NCBI RefSeq assembly: GCF_001651805.1
Contig: NZ_CP015839.1
Coordinates: 4,154,001-4,218,000 of the forward strand
From: Marinobacterium aestuarii
GTDB lineage: Bacteria; Pseudomonadota; Gammaproteobacteria; Pseudomonadales; Balneatricaceae
Reading direction: 5' to 3'
DNA length: 64,000 nt
Position 1 is the stretch's first letter. Every line of letters starts with the position of its first letter. The position numbers and the translations under genes are program-made. The notes below the pieces were generated by a model that ran no database searches, was not told the origin of the DNA, and was given only the letters and a program-made list of their open reading frames with translations. Shown here one piece after another: positions 45,698-55,039 of the stretch.

Positions 45698-46984
45698 ATG
45701 GAAAACATGATCGCCTGTCACGACTGCGATCTGCTGCTGACCCGGCCCGAGGTGCCGCCTGGCAGCGTGGCGCAGTGCCCACGCTGCGGCTCTACCCTGA
45801 TAGCTCGCAGCGTTAACAGCATCGAGCGCACCCTGGCCCTGGCTATCGCCGGGCTGATTCTGTTCGTGCCAGCCAATCTGTATCCGCTGCTGACACTGGA
45901 AGCCGTCGGCATTCGCCAGAACCAGACGATGTTTTCCAGCGCCATGTCGCTGTACAAAGATGGTCTCTGGCTGGTGGCGCTGCTGATTCTGCTGTTTGTT
46001 ATCCTGGTGCCGCTGGTCAAGCTGCTGCTGCTGCTCTACGTCAGTGCCTCACTGCACGGGCGCCAATTCTGGCGCGGTACGGCGCTGGCGCTGCGCAGCT
46101 ACCAGCACCTGGACGAGTGGGGCATGCTGGAAGTCTATCTGCTCGGCATTGCGGTGTCGGTGGTCAAGCTGGTTGATGTTGCCGCCATTCAACCCGGCCT
46201 TGGCCTCTACAGCCTGGTAGCGCTGATTCTGGTGACCCTGCTCAGCTCCACCCTGCTCAACAAGGATCTGTTCTGGCAGCTGATTGGCGAACGCCAGTCG
46301 CACCCGCAACCCGACTACAGCCAGCATGACGCAACCGCTGCCGCCCCCATCTGCTGTCACGACTGCAGTCTGCTGTGTCCGCCGGCGCTGGAAGGCACGC
46401 CCTGCCCGCGCTGCCACGCCAAACTGCATGCCCGCACCCCCAACTCCCTGAACTGGACCTGGGCGCTGCTGGCCTCTGCCCTGTTTCTGCTGCTACCGGC
46501 CAACCTGCTGCCGATCATGACCATTCGCACCCTGGGCCGCGGCGACCCGAGCACCATTATCGAGGGCGTGATCGAACTGACCCAGCACGGCCTGTTCTGG
46601 ATCGCCCTGGTGGTACTGGTCGCCAGCGTGGTTATTCCCGTCGGCAAATTGATCGGCATGCTCATTCTGCTACTCAGCGTGCAGCTTGGCTGGACCACCA
46701 ACCTGCGCCAGAAAATGCTCATGTTCCGTTTTGTCGAGTGGGTCGGACGCTGGTCCATGCTGGACATCTTTGTCGTCGGCATCCTGGTGGCGCTGGTGCA
46801 GCTGGGCAATCTGACCCATATCATCGGCAACCACGGCGCCACGGCCTTTGCCGCGGTGGTCATCTGCACCATGATGGCGGCGCAGAAATTTGATACAAGA
46901 CTGATCTGGGATCGTCACCTGGAAAATGCAACCGGCGACCAAAGTCCGCCCACAACTGACGTTTGCGAGCCACCGCGATCATGA
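45698..46984 (+). CDS. letA: LetA (YebS/PqiA-like) integral membrane protein
   Basis: 428 residues with two PqiA repeats. Each begins with a cytoplasmic zinc ribbon (CHDCDLLLT...CPRCGSTL at about 7-33, and CCHDCSLLCPP...CPRCHAKL at about 218-250). Each is followed by four membrane helices, including VPANLYPLLTL and LPANLLPIMTIR. LetA works with LetB in lipid movement between the membranes. letB begins 55 bp downstream, confirming the assignment to the LetA rather than PqiA pair. Confidence 0.92.
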   Translation: MENMIACHDCDLLLTRPEVPPGSVAQCPRCGSTLIARSVNSIERTLALAIAGLILFVPANLYPLLTLEAVGIRQNQTMFSSAMSLYKDGLWLVALLILLFVILVPLVKLLLLLYVSASLHGRQFWRGTALALRSYQHLDEWGMLEVYLLGIAVSVVKLVDVAAIQPGLGLYSLVALILVTLLSSTLLNKDLFWQLIGERQSHPQPDYSQHDATAAAPICCHDCSLLCPPALEGTPCPRCHAKLHARTPNSLNWTWALLASALFLLLPANLLPIMTIRTLGRGDPSTIIEGVIELTQHGLFWIALVVLVASVVIPVGKLIGMLILLLSVQLGWTTNLRQKMLMFRFVEWVGRWSMLDIFVVGILVALVQLGNLTHIIGNHGATAFAAVVICTMMAAQKFDTRLIWDRHLENATGDQSPPTTDVCEPPRS

Positions 46985-47039
46985 TACAAAGCCGACACGA
47001 CACTAAGCCTGGCACCGACACCCCTATTGAGGCTGTACA

Positions 47040-49799
47040 ATGACCGACGCTACACCCGCCACGCCCGCCGTCGTTCGCCGCCACCGCGGCCCCTCGGCCG
47101 TGTGGATACTGCCATTGCTGGCGGCGCTGATCGCCGGCTGGCTGGTATACAAGAGCTACCGCGAGGCCGGCATCCAGATCGAGGTGGTGTTCGACTCGGC
47201 CGAAGGGCTCGAAATCAACAAGACCAAGCTGCTGTACAAGGGCCTGCCCGGCGGCACCCTGAAATCCCTGCGTCTGAACGAAGACCTCAAGACCGTCACC
47301 GCCATTATCGAGGTCGCACCCGAGGCTGAGCAGCTGCTGCGCGAGGGCACCGAGTTCTGGCTGGTCAAACCCCAGGTGTCGCTGTCCGGTGTACGCGGCC
47401 TCGAAACCCTGCTGTCGGGTTACTACATCGGCATCAAGCCCGGCGAAGGCATACCGGCGCGCTTTTTCCGTGCCCGCAACGATCTGCCGCCACCGGACAA
47501 GAACGACGATGGCCTCTATATCACCCTGTTCGCCGACAGCGCCGAATCCATCAACCGCGGCTCGCGCATCTACTACCGCCACATCAATGTCGGCGAGGTG
47601 GTGGACTACCGGTTGTCCGGTGAGGCCGATGACGTCCAGCTCGATGTCTATATAGAGCCGCGCTACACCTATCTGGTGAAAAAGAACTCCCGCTTCTGGA
47701 ACGCCAGCGGCATCCAGGTGAAGGCGGATCTGCCCAAGGTGGATATTCGCATCGGCTCGCTGGCAGCCATCATTGCCGGCGGTATTCACTTTAGCAACGC
47801 CGACTACGAATCCCCCCAGGCCAGCAGCGGCGATCAGTTCAAGCTCTATTCCGACTTTGAGGCGGCGGAGAATGGCATAGAAGTGGAACTGCTGTTTCCC
47901 GGCACCACGGCCATCAGCGAAAACACCGACGTCATGAGCCAGGGCATTCGCATCGGCCGTATCCGCAGCCTGCAGCTGAGCGACGATTTCAGCCAGCTGC
48001 GCGTACAGTTGCTGATCGATCCCCGCGCCCGCAACCTGCTGCGCAGCGGCACCCGCTTCTGGCTCGAACGCCCCGAACTGACACTGGATAGCCTGGGCGA
48101 CTGGCGCAAACTGGTGAAAGGCAGCTATATCAATCTGGAGCCCGGTACCGGCAACGAGCAATTCAGCTTTACCGCGCTGGATTCAGCCCCTCTGCGGGCA
48201 ACGGTGCAGGGAGGCCTGGCGGTGGAGTTGACCAGCGACCAGCTGGGCTCCATTTCCCGCGGCTCACCCATACTGTTTCGCCAGCTGCCGGTAGGGGAAG
48301 TGGTGGGCTATGAGCTGATCGACAAGGGCCAGCAGGTACTGATCCACGGCGTGATCCGCGAGCAGTACCGTGACCTGGTGGCGAGCCACAGCCGTTTCTG
48401 GAATAGCAGCGGCATTCGCTTTGCCGCGGGTCTGGAGGGCGTGAAAGTGCAAACCGAGTCCCTGCATACCCTGGTCAATGGCGGTATCAGCTTCTTCACA
48501 CCCGATGTGCGTGAAGCCCGCGCCGCCAAGCCCGGCCAGCGCTTCACGCTGTACAGCGATTTCGATACGGCCTCCGGCCAGGGCAAGCTGCTCTATGCCC
48601 AGCGCGCCGACAAGCTGACGGTAAAGCTGGAGGCCGAGAGCCTGGGCTCCATCGCCGTGGGATCCCCAGTGTTGTACCGGCAGCTGAACGTCGGGCGTGT
48701 CAGTCACTATCGCCTGCTGCCTGCAGCAGACAGTGTTGAAATTGAACTGCTCATCGACAAGCCCTACCGCGACCTGATTACCACCGCCTCGCGCTTCTGG
48801 AACGCCAGCGGCGTGTCAGCGGACTTTAACCTGCAGCAGGGCCTGAAGGTAAAAACCGACTCTCTCGCCAGCCTGGTCACCGGCGGCATTGCCTTTGATA
48901 CCCCCGACGGCGGCGTCGCCATCGGCGCCACACAGCGCTTTCAGTTGTATTCAGACCAGGCGCGCAGTGTCGAGCAGGGGCTGGAGATACGCATTCTGTT
49001 CCCGCCCGACCGCGCGCTTTCAGCCGGCGCCTTCATTCGTTACCGCGGCCTCACTGTGGGGCGCATCGAACAGGTCAGGCTGTACGATGCCCAGGGCACC
49101 ATAGACGCCACCGCCGTGCTGTTCAGCGAAGGTCACTTTCTGGCCCGCAAGGGCAGTCGCTTCTGGATAGAGCAGCCCGAAGTGCGGCTCTCCGCCATCA
49201 GCAACCCGGCGGATATCCTCTTCGGCAACCATGTTGAAGTCAGCGCCGGCCCCGCCGATGCAGACCCGAGCCAGTATTTTGTCGCCTCCGCCAGCGCCCC
49301 CGAAGGCGCCCGGGGCTACGGTCTCAACCTGGTGCTTAATGCCGATCAGCTCGGTACCCTGGAAAAAGGCAGTCGGGTGTTTTACCGCCAGGTACCCGTA
49401 GGGGAAGTCACCGGCTTCAGACTCACCGGCGATGGCCAGTCGGTGGATATCTTCGCCCATATCAAGGCCGAACATGCTCACCTGGTGCGCCAGGGCAGCC
49501 AGTTCTGGAATATCAGCGGCTTCAGCGCCGAATTCAGTTTCACCCGGGGATTCAAGATCGACGGCGACTCGCTGGAAAGTCTGGTGGGCGGGGGTATCGC
49601 CTTCCAGTCTCCGCCTGAGGGCGAGCGAGCCCTCAACGGCAGCCGTTACAGGCTACTGAAACAAAAGCCCGACGCAACCAAACAGCACCGGGACAACGAG
49701 ACAGCGCCGCCCCACGCAGCAGCGCCGGAGACGTCCGCGGCACAGCCGCATTTGCCGGCCTCCGGCGATCTGACTAAACTCGAGCTGGAAAACGGATAA
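47040..49799 (+). CDS. letB: LetB (YebT) seven-MCE-domain lipid tunnel protein
   Basis: 919 residues with one N-terminal membrane helix (about 20-38, WILPLLAALIAGWLVYKSY) and seven MCE domains. Each has the Y/F-R/K-G/Q-hydrophobic-V-G core, for example LLYKGLPGGTLKSLRL, IYYRHINVGEVVDYRL and FYRQVPVGEVTGFRL. Seven rather than three repeats identifies LetB, not PqiB. The stacked rings span the periplasm and carry lipids. The last 50 residues are a polar tail rich in Ala/Pro/Glu. Co-transcribed with letA and a lipoprotein gene 7 bp downstream. Confidence 0.95.
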   Translation: MTDATPATPAVVRRHRGPSAVWILPLLAALIAGWLVYKSYREAGIQIEVVFDSAEGLEINKTKLLYKGLPGGTLKSLRLNEDLKTVTAIIEVAPEAEQLLREGTEFWLVKPQVSLSGVRGLETLLSGYYIGIKPGEGIPARFFRARNDLPPPDKNDDGLYITLFADSAESINRGSRIYYRHINVGEVVDYRLSGEADDVQLDVYIEPRYTYLVKKNSRFWNASGIQVKADLPKVDIRIGSLAAIIAGGIHFSNADYESPQASSGDQFKLYSDFEAAENGIEVELLFPGTTAISENTDVMSQGIRIGRIRSLQLSDDFSQLRVQLLIDPRARNLLRSGTRFWLERPELTLDSLGDWRKLVKGSYINLEPGTGNEQFSFTALDSAPLRATVQGGLAVELTSDQLGSISRGSPILFRQLPVGEVVGYELIDKGQQVLIHGVIREQYRDLVASHSRFWNSSGIRFAAGLEGVKVQTESLHTLVNGGISFFTPDVREARAAKPGQRFTLYSDFDTASGQGKLLYAQRADKLTVKLEAESLGSIAVGSPVLYRQLNVGRVSHYRLLPAADSVEIELLIDKPYRDLITTASRFWNASGVSADFNLQQGLKVKTDSLASLVTGGIAFDTPDGGVAIGATQRFQLYSDQARSVEQGLEIRILFPPDRALSAGAFIRYRGLTVGRIEQVRLYDAQGTIDATAVLFSEGHFLARKGSRFWIEQPEVRLSAISNPADILFGNHVEVSAGPADADPSQYFVASASAPEGARGYGLNLVLNADQLGTLEKGSRVFYRQVPVGEVTGFRLTGDGQSVDIFAHIKAEHAHLVRQGSQFWNISGFSAEFSFTRGFKIDGDSLESLVGGGIAFQSPPEGERALNGSRYRLLKQKPDATKQHRDNETAPPHAAAPETSAAQPHLPASGDLTKLELENG

Positions 49800-49806
49800 T
49801 GACACC

Positions 49807-50505
49807 ATGAAGCGATCGCCCATTCTACTGACGCTGCTGCTGGCACTGCTACTCAGTGCCTGTGCCACACCACAGCAGGAGCGCCCGTTCCAGATGCGCA
49901 ATCTGGCCAAGTCGGATATCGACATGGTCACCGATGCCCATATCGCCGAGGTCAATCGCCTCAGTCGCGAGCTGATGCTAAAACTCTACCGGCGCAATCC
50001 CCGCGAACTCGCCAAGGCGCCCCCCGGCACCACGATCGCCCAGCGCATGTACCAGCTGTTCGAATCTCCCCGCAAGACCCGTTTCAACGAACTGAACAAC
50101 CGCTACGGCATCCATGCCGTGCCGCTGGCCTTTGATCCCGCCTTTGAGGGCGACCGCGTACTGGCCCTGATGGTGGGCATCAGCGGCATGATCCACAGCG
50201 CCTATAACGGCCAGGACGAGTTTTTCCTGCTGGATGAAATCGACCAGCAGAAACTCTACAACAGCGCCCGCAACCTCGAGAAAATAGCCTGGCAACTGAA
50301 TAGCGCCCGCCAGGCCAATAGCGAGCCCTTTCTGTACAGCAACGGTTTAAGCGAGGTGGGTGTGGGCAACCTGAGCTTTGCCCGCACCTTTGGCAAGCTG
50401 ATTGCCTTACAGGACATGATGGCGCGCATCGTCGCCGATACCCAGAACCGCACCATCAACAAGGTGCTGCACGGCATGACGTCTACGGTACTGCTACCCA
50501 TCTGA
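49807..50505 (+). CDS. Lipoprotein linked to letAB, function unknown
   Basis: 232 residues with lipobox LLALLLSACATPQ. The mature protein is mixed helical: DIDMVTDAHIAEVNRLSREL, then FESPRKTRFNELNNRYGIHA and VLALMVGISGMIHSAYNGQD. It is not the DUF330 lipoprotein PqiC that accompanies pqiAB, and I know no family name. Only 7 bp separate it from letB, so it is likely a partner of the Let system in the outer membrane. Confidence 0.75.
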   Translation: MKRSPILLTLLLALLLSACATPQQERPFQMRNLAKSDIDMVTDAHIAEVNRLSRELMLKLYRRNPRELAKAPPGTTIAQRMYQLFESPRKTRFNELNNRYGIHAVPLAFDPAFEGDRVLALMVGISGMIHSAYNGQDEFFLLDEIDQQKLYNSARNLEKIAWQLNSARQANSEPFLYSNGLSEVGVGNLSFARTFGKLIALQDMMARIVADTQNRTINKVLHGMTSTVLLPI

Positions 50506-50554
50506 CACGGCGGCGTCCTTGACAGCCATGATAGATGGCAGGCCGCCGGCGGAT

Positions 50555-51562
50555 TCAATCGCCGCAGTCGACCAACGGGCGGTTAATGCTGATATCGCAG
50601 ATTTTGTGGTTGTCGTTCAGGTGTAGCGTGACATCGGCGCGCGCCGGCATCTCATCCAGCATGGCCCTTGTGAGGCGCTCGTAATGCTGGATAAAGCGCT
50701 GAATTTCGGCGTCGCCCATAATCCGCAGATGCCCCTGTGACTCGCCGGCCTCGCGCAGAAACTGCATGCGTTCGGCCAGTTTTTTCTCCTGTAGCGAGCG
50801 CCATTCGTACACCGCCTCCATGCTTGGCACCTTGAGCATCAGCAGTACGTCCACCAGCGCAAACAGCTCGGCGTAGGGCCCCTTGAGTTGCTCATTGACG
50901 TAACGGCGCCAGGTGCCCTGCGGATCTTCCAGCCGTTCCAGCGCGTTGATTGGTTGCTGCAGGGCCGCATCGTGCTGGGCCCGGGCGCCGACGCACCAGC
51001 CCTCCAGCAGCACCACATCGGCACCGCCCGACCACTCGCGCCAGACGGACACCGGACAGCGGTCATCGGTGGATTTGTCGAACACCGGTATGCGGGTCGC
51101 GGCATTGTGCTCCCCGCGCTTGAGTGCCTGCAGCAACTCGATGCCCAGCTGCACGTCATGGCTGCCGGGCACACCCCGGGTTTGCAGCAAGGGATGAACC
51201 TCGGCGCCCAACTGCTCGCGCTCAGCCCTGGTTTTATACAGGTCGTCAATGGAAAAACTCGCCACGCGCAGGCCAAAACCTTCGCTCAAGGTGATATCCA
51301 GCAAGGTAGAGAGGGTGGACTTGCCCGCGCCCTGGGCACCGTTGAGCCCGACCACCAGCGGCGCGCCCTGGCGCCGGTGATGACACAGAATCCAGGCGGC
51401 CAGCGGCACATAGATGGCCTCAAACATCTCCACCAGGCCGATATCCACCTTGAGCGATGCCAGGGTGGCGGCAAAGGCACGTTGCAACGCCTGCACCGCA
51501 TGCTGGCGCTGCACCGCACTCAGGCACAGCTGATCCTCGGGCCAGCGGGTGAGCACACTCAT
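50555..51562 (-). CDS. P-loop kinase resembling D-glycerate 3-kinase
   Basis: 335 residues. Walker A in VVGLNGAQGAGKSTLSTLLD, then FSIDDLYKTRAEREQLG and HPLLQTRGVPGSHDVQLG. A Walker-B-like VVLLEGWCVGAR follows. The GLN-GxGK(S/T) start and SIDD(L/F)Y motif match glycerate kinase of the plant/yeast type, close to panK-like uridine-kinase folds. The substrate is inferred from similarity; no glyoxylate genes are nearby. Confidence 0.75.
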   Translation of the reverse strand: MSVLTRWPEDQLCLSAVQRQHAVQALQRAFAATLASLKVDIGLVEMFEAIYVPLAAWILCHHRRQGAPLVVGLNGAQGAGKSTLSTLLDITLSEGFGLRVASFSIDDLYKTRAEREQLGAEVHPLLQTRGVPGSHDVQLGIELLQALKRGEHNAATRIPVFDKSTDDRCPVSVWREWSGGADVVLLEGWCVGARAQHDAALQQPINALERLEDPQGTWRRYVNEQLKGPYAELFALVDVLLMLKVPSMEAVYEWRSLQEKKLAERMQFLREAGESQGHLRIMGDAEIQRFIQHYERLTRAMLDEMPARADVTLHLNDNHKICDISINRPLVDCGD

Positions 51563-51612
51563 TCAGACTCCACTTGCAACAGGGGGACAGGGTAACGGCT
51601 TGAACCTGGGCT

Positions 51613-52464
51613 TCACAGATGCTGATGGGTGCGCAGCCAGGCCACCACGGCCTCGATCTGCTGGCTGTCCATCAGCGACGGCGCATGACCAATGCCCGGC
51701 AGACTGAGCAGCTGCATGGCAGGATTCACCGCCCCCATGCGCGCCACCGTATCGGCCAGCAGCACATCCGACTCCTCGCCCCAGATGAGCATCTGCGGAC
51801 AGGCGATCTGCTGCCACAGCACCCACAAGTCCACATCCTCGTCGCTGTTCAGGCGCAGGTTCTCGGCGATGGCAGGATCATAGTGCAGTGCCAGGGAGCC
51901 ATCCGCCAGTACCCGGCTGCCGGTCTGTGCCAGGCGACGCCACTGGCTGGCACTGAGGTGACCCAGCGCCGGATAGGTTTGGCGCAGCCAGGCCTCACAG
52001 GCTTCGATGCTGTCGAAACGGCGATCTTCCAGATAGGCGGCGATGCGCTGCAGGGCCGCGCTGGGGACAAAGGGGCCTATGTCATTCAGCAGCAGCGAGC
52101 GAATGGGGCTGTTGGGCAATGCCGCCAGGCAGATACCGATCAGGCCACCCATGGAGGTGCCGACCCAGTCGACCTTGTCGACATCCAGCCGTGCCAGCAG
52201 GGTCACCATGTCGTTCATGTACTGTGGAATCTGATAGGCCGCCGGCGGATTCAGCCAGTCACTGTGGCCTCGTCCTGCGATATCGGGGCACACCACGCGA
52301 TAGTCCCGCGCCAGCGCCTGTGCCAGGTCGTCAAAATCACGGCTGTTGCGGGCCAGGCCATGAACACAGACCACCACACGGTCGTTTTCGGCACTGCCCC
52401 ACTCGTGATACACCAGCCGATGAAAACCTGTGCCACTCAGCGCCTTGATTGATCCTGTCCGCAT
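51613..52464 (-). CDS. Alpha/beta hydrolase
   Basis: 283 residues. Nucleophile elbow VDWVGTSMGGLIGICLA (Ser), acidic residue LIWGEESDVLLAD, His in LPGIGHAPSLMD. VVCVHGLARNSRDFDDLAQA and DIAGRGHSDWL place the oxyanion hole. General fold only: substrate unknown (esterase, lactonase or epoxide-type). Monocistronic. Confidence 0.85.
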   Translation of the reverse strand: MRTGSIKALSGTGFHRLVYHEWGSAENDRVVVCVHGLARNSRDFDDLAQALARDYRVVCPDIAGRGHSDWLNPPAAYQIPQYMNDMVTLLARLDVDKVDWVGTSMGGLIGICLAALPNSPIRSLLLNDIGPFVPSAALQRIAAYLEDRRFDSIEACEAWLRQTYPALGHLSASQWRRLAQTGSRVLADGSLALHYDPAIAENLRLNSDEDVDLWVLWQQIACPQMLIWGEESDVLLADTVARMGAVNPAMQLLSLPGIGHAPSLMDSQQIEAVVAWLRTHQHL

Positions 52465-52581
52465 TGCCTGTTTCTCCCGTGCCGACCAGGGCCTGTGCGT
52501 ACAGGGCCTCCATGGTCACTGTGCATGATCGCAAAGATCGACGTCGGATTACGTTAGCATGATCCCAATGACAGCAACATC

Positions 52582-52941
52582 TCAGTTCATCTGCGCCGCG
52601 ATGTAGCGACTCAGAAGGCCCTGACTCGCGTTAGGGATACTGAGAATTTTCATGCCGACCTGAAACCTGTCCTGCGCCAGGCGCCGGCTGTGGATCATTC
52701 GGCAATGGCAGTGCACGGACTCCTGTTCCAGTCCGAAATGCAGGTTCAGCTCCAGCGGTGCACCGGCTGCTACACCTGGACGGGCGCCCAGCAGGGCCTC
52801 CAGTTCGGCATTGCCTTCGACCAGCACCCCGCTGAGACTCAGGTGAATCACCCGCACATCCAGACAGTCGCCGCGAAAAGGTTCCAGCTCCGCTGGCAAA
52901 TCCACCTCCACCCTGGGGTGCAGCCGCATATCAACATTCAT
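52582..52941 (-). CDS. PilZ-domain protein with altered second motif
   Basis: 119 residues, a single PilZ barrel. The RxxxR motif is present (MRLHPRVEVDLPAEL), but the D/NxSxxG motif reads HLSLSGVLVEG, with His in place of Asp/Asn. FGLEQESVHCHCRMIHSRR follows. Cyclic-di-GMP binding may therefore be weakened or altered. GAGGA sits 7 bp before the ATG at 52941. Confidence 0.72.
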   Translation of the reverse strand: MNVDMRLHPRVEVDLPAELEPFRGDCLDVRVIHLSLSGVLVEGNAELEALLGARPGVAAGAPLELNLHFGLEQESVHCHCRMIHSRRLAQDRFQVGMKILSIPNASQGLLSRYIAAQMN

Positions 52942-53119
52942 GGTGCTATCCTCTGTGGTCTTCAATCCCGCGCCCTCATCTCAGCGGACGCTTGGCCCAC
53001 GAACTATAACGCGAACCAGAGCGCGCACTATAGTTAGGTATAGCAGCAGCGCCTGCCGCAGCACATGATCGACCCACCCGGTATCATCAGCATCCGGTAC
53101 ATCAGCAAGGAGACCTTCC

Positions 53120-54508
53120 ATGAGCCAGTTCCGTTCTGAGCAAGACAGCATGGGCACACTGCAGGTGCCGGCCGACGCCCTCTACGGCGCCCAGACCCAG
53201 CGCGCTGTGGATAACTTTCCGATCAGCGGCCTGACCCTGCCCGAGCCCTTTATTCGCGCCCTCGGGCTGATCAAGGCCGCCGCCGCCCAGAGCAACGTCG
53301 AGCTGAGGCTGCTGAACGCCGAAATCGGCTCCGCCATACGCCAGGCCGCCATGGAAATTGCCACCGGCAAGCATCTGCAGCAGTTCCCGGTGGATGTATT
53401 CCAGACCGGCTCAGGCACCAGCTCCAACATGAATGCCAATGAAGTCATCGCCCATCTTGCGAGTGGCTACTGCGCACAGCCCGTGGACCCCAACGATCAT
53501 GTCAACATGGGGCAAAGCTCCAATGACGTGATTCCTACCGCCATTCACCTGAGCGCCGCTATGGTGCTGGATGAATCCCTGCTGCCGGCCCTGCACCACC
53601 TGCAGGTCAGCATCGACAGCAAGGCGCACAGCCTGGAAGGCCTGATCAAGACCGGACGCACCCATCTGATGGACGCCATGCCGGTGCAACTGTCGCAGTC
53701 GATGTCGGGCTGGTCGGGGCAGATACAGCTGGCGATTCGAAGGCTGGAGGCCAGCCGTCCACGCCTGCACCAGCTCGCCCAGGGCGGCTCGGCCGTGGGC
53801 ACCGGCATTAACGTGCACCCGGACTTCAGCGCCCGTTTTGCGCAAAATATCAGCGCGCTCTCCGGCCTGACGCTGCAACCGGCCGACAACCTCTTCTGCG
53901 CCCTTGCCTGCCAGGACACGGCGGTGGAAGTGTCCGGCCAGCTCAAGGCGCTGGCCTGTGCGCTGCTGAAAATCGCCAATGACCTGCGCTGGATGAACTC
54001 GGGCCCGCTGGCGGGTCTGGGCGAGATTGAGTTGCAGGCGCTACAACCCGGTTCATCTATCATGCCCGGCAAGGTCAACCCGGTGATTCCGGAAGCCGTG
54101 ATGATGGTCGCCGCCCAGGTTATCGGCAACGATGCCGCCATCACTGTGGGGGGGCAACACGGCAACTTCGAGCTCAACGTCATGCTGCCCCTCATTGCCC
54201 ACAACCTGCTGCAAAGCGAGACGCTGCTGGCCAGTGCCGCCCGCCAGCTGGCCGACAAGGCGATTGCGACCTTCAGGGTCAACGAGAGCAACATCAGTGC
54301 AGCGCTGGCGCGTAACCCTATCCTGGTAACGGCCCTGAACCCCATCATCGGCTACCAGAAGGCCGCCGCCATCGCCAAGCAGGCCTACGCCCAGGGCCGC
54401 CCCGTGGTTGATGTGGCGGCAGAGGTCACCGGCATGAGCCACGATGAATTGGCGCAGCTGCTGGATCCCGCACGCCTGACCCAGGGGGGCATTCAGGGCT
54501 CAAGCTAA
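53120..54508 (+). CDS. fumC: Class II fumarate hydratase
   Basis: 462 residues. Motifs: GAQTQRAVDNFPISG, GSGTSSNMNANEVIAH, NDHVNMGQSSNDVIPTAIH and the SS-loop GSSIMPGKVNPVIPEA with catalytic Ser. The HLMDAMPVQLSQ and NFELNVMLPLIAHNLLQS stretches separate it from aspartase. Converts fumarate to malate in the TCA cycle. Preceded by possible promoter sequence near 53010-53040 (TATAGT) and followed by repeat-rich DNA. Confidence 0.93.
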   Translation: MSQFRSEQDSMGTLQVPADALYGAQTQRAVDNFPISGLTLPEPFIRALGLIKAAAAQSNVELRLLNAEIGSAIRQAAMEIATGKHLQQFPVDVFQTGSGTSSNMNANEVIAHLASGYCAQPVDPNDHVNMGQSSNDVIPTAIHLSAAMVLDESLLPALHHLQVSIDSKAHSLEGLIKTGRTHLMDAMPVQLSQSMSGWSGQIQLAIRRLEASRPRLHQLAQGGSAVGTGINVHPDFSARFAQNISALSGLTLQPADNLFCALACQDTAVEVSGQLKALACALLKIANDLRWMNSGPLAGLGEIELQALQPGSSIMPGKVNPVIPEAVMMVAAQVIGNDAAITVGGQHGNFELNVMLPLIAHNLLQSETLLASAARQLADKAIATFRVNESNISAALARNPILVTALNPIIGYQKAAAIAKQAYAQGRPVVDVAAEVTGMSHDELAQLLDPARLTQGGIQGSS

Positions 54509-54652
54509 AATTGCGTGCTGATGTTCAAGGGCAAATCGGGACAGGAGGAGCATCCTTCGCAGGGATCCGCAATAGTGAAAAAAAGCTAGAGTCCTGCGTC
54601 CTGGATCGCGCTTGTAGGCGGAAGCTCTGCTGATTTTTTCGAGCCTGCATTT

Positions 54653-54716
54653 CGCCTTTCGGCGACATACTTTCTTTGCCCGTGCAAAGAAAGTATGCAA
54701 AGAAAGCACGCCCCGA
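54653..54716. repeat. Dispersed repeat with 14-bp perfect hairpin (CTTTC/GAAAG element)
   Basis: CGCC-TTTC-GGCG (54653-54664) leads into CATACTTTCTTTGC-CCGT-GCAAAGAAAGTATG, a perfect 14-bp stem with a 4-nt loop (54666-54697). A third GCAAAGAAAGCACGCCCC copy follows. The pattern TTTCTTTGC...GCAAAGAAAG...CCCC is one I recognise from dispersed intergenic repeats in many proteobacteria. Non-coding in this setting. Confidence 0.6.
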
Positions 54717-54940
54717 TGAAGCCTATTCGCTGTGCTCTGAGATCATTCGGCGGGCTGCGCTGACGGTACATCCATGTACCTCATCGCAGGCGCATCAGTC
54801 CCTGTTGCGCCCCTTCAGACCTGATCGCCGAATGACCTCAGTGCTCGCCGGCTTCATAAGGGGGATCGGAGCCGTTCTGATATATAGGTGGTAATGGTGG
54901 GGAGCTCGTAGGATGAAATCCACTTCCGGCGATACAGGGC

Positions 54941-54969
54941 TTAATCGCCGGGGCCAGATTCGCTATAAT
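54941..54969 (+). promoter_or_regulatory. Probable promoter of dapC
   Basis: TATAAT (54964-54969) with TTAATC 17 bp upstream (54941-54946, only three of six match TTGACA). A start near 54976 would give a 64-nt leader before the dapC ATG. The -10 is strong, the -35 weak. Confidence 0.5.
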
Positions 54970-55039
54970 CCCGTACCATTTTTTAATCCATTGCCCGGCC
55001 CACTCCAAAGCCGCAACAGCAGCAGGGACATTATTTGCC

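Noticed and set aside
46860-48161. 433-codon minus-strand frame opposite letB
   Set aside because: It is the antisense shadow of the seven-MCE letB gene, has no recognisable motifs, and letB is strongly supported.
47040-49799. PqiB
   Set aside because: Seven MCE repeats rather than three, hence LetB.
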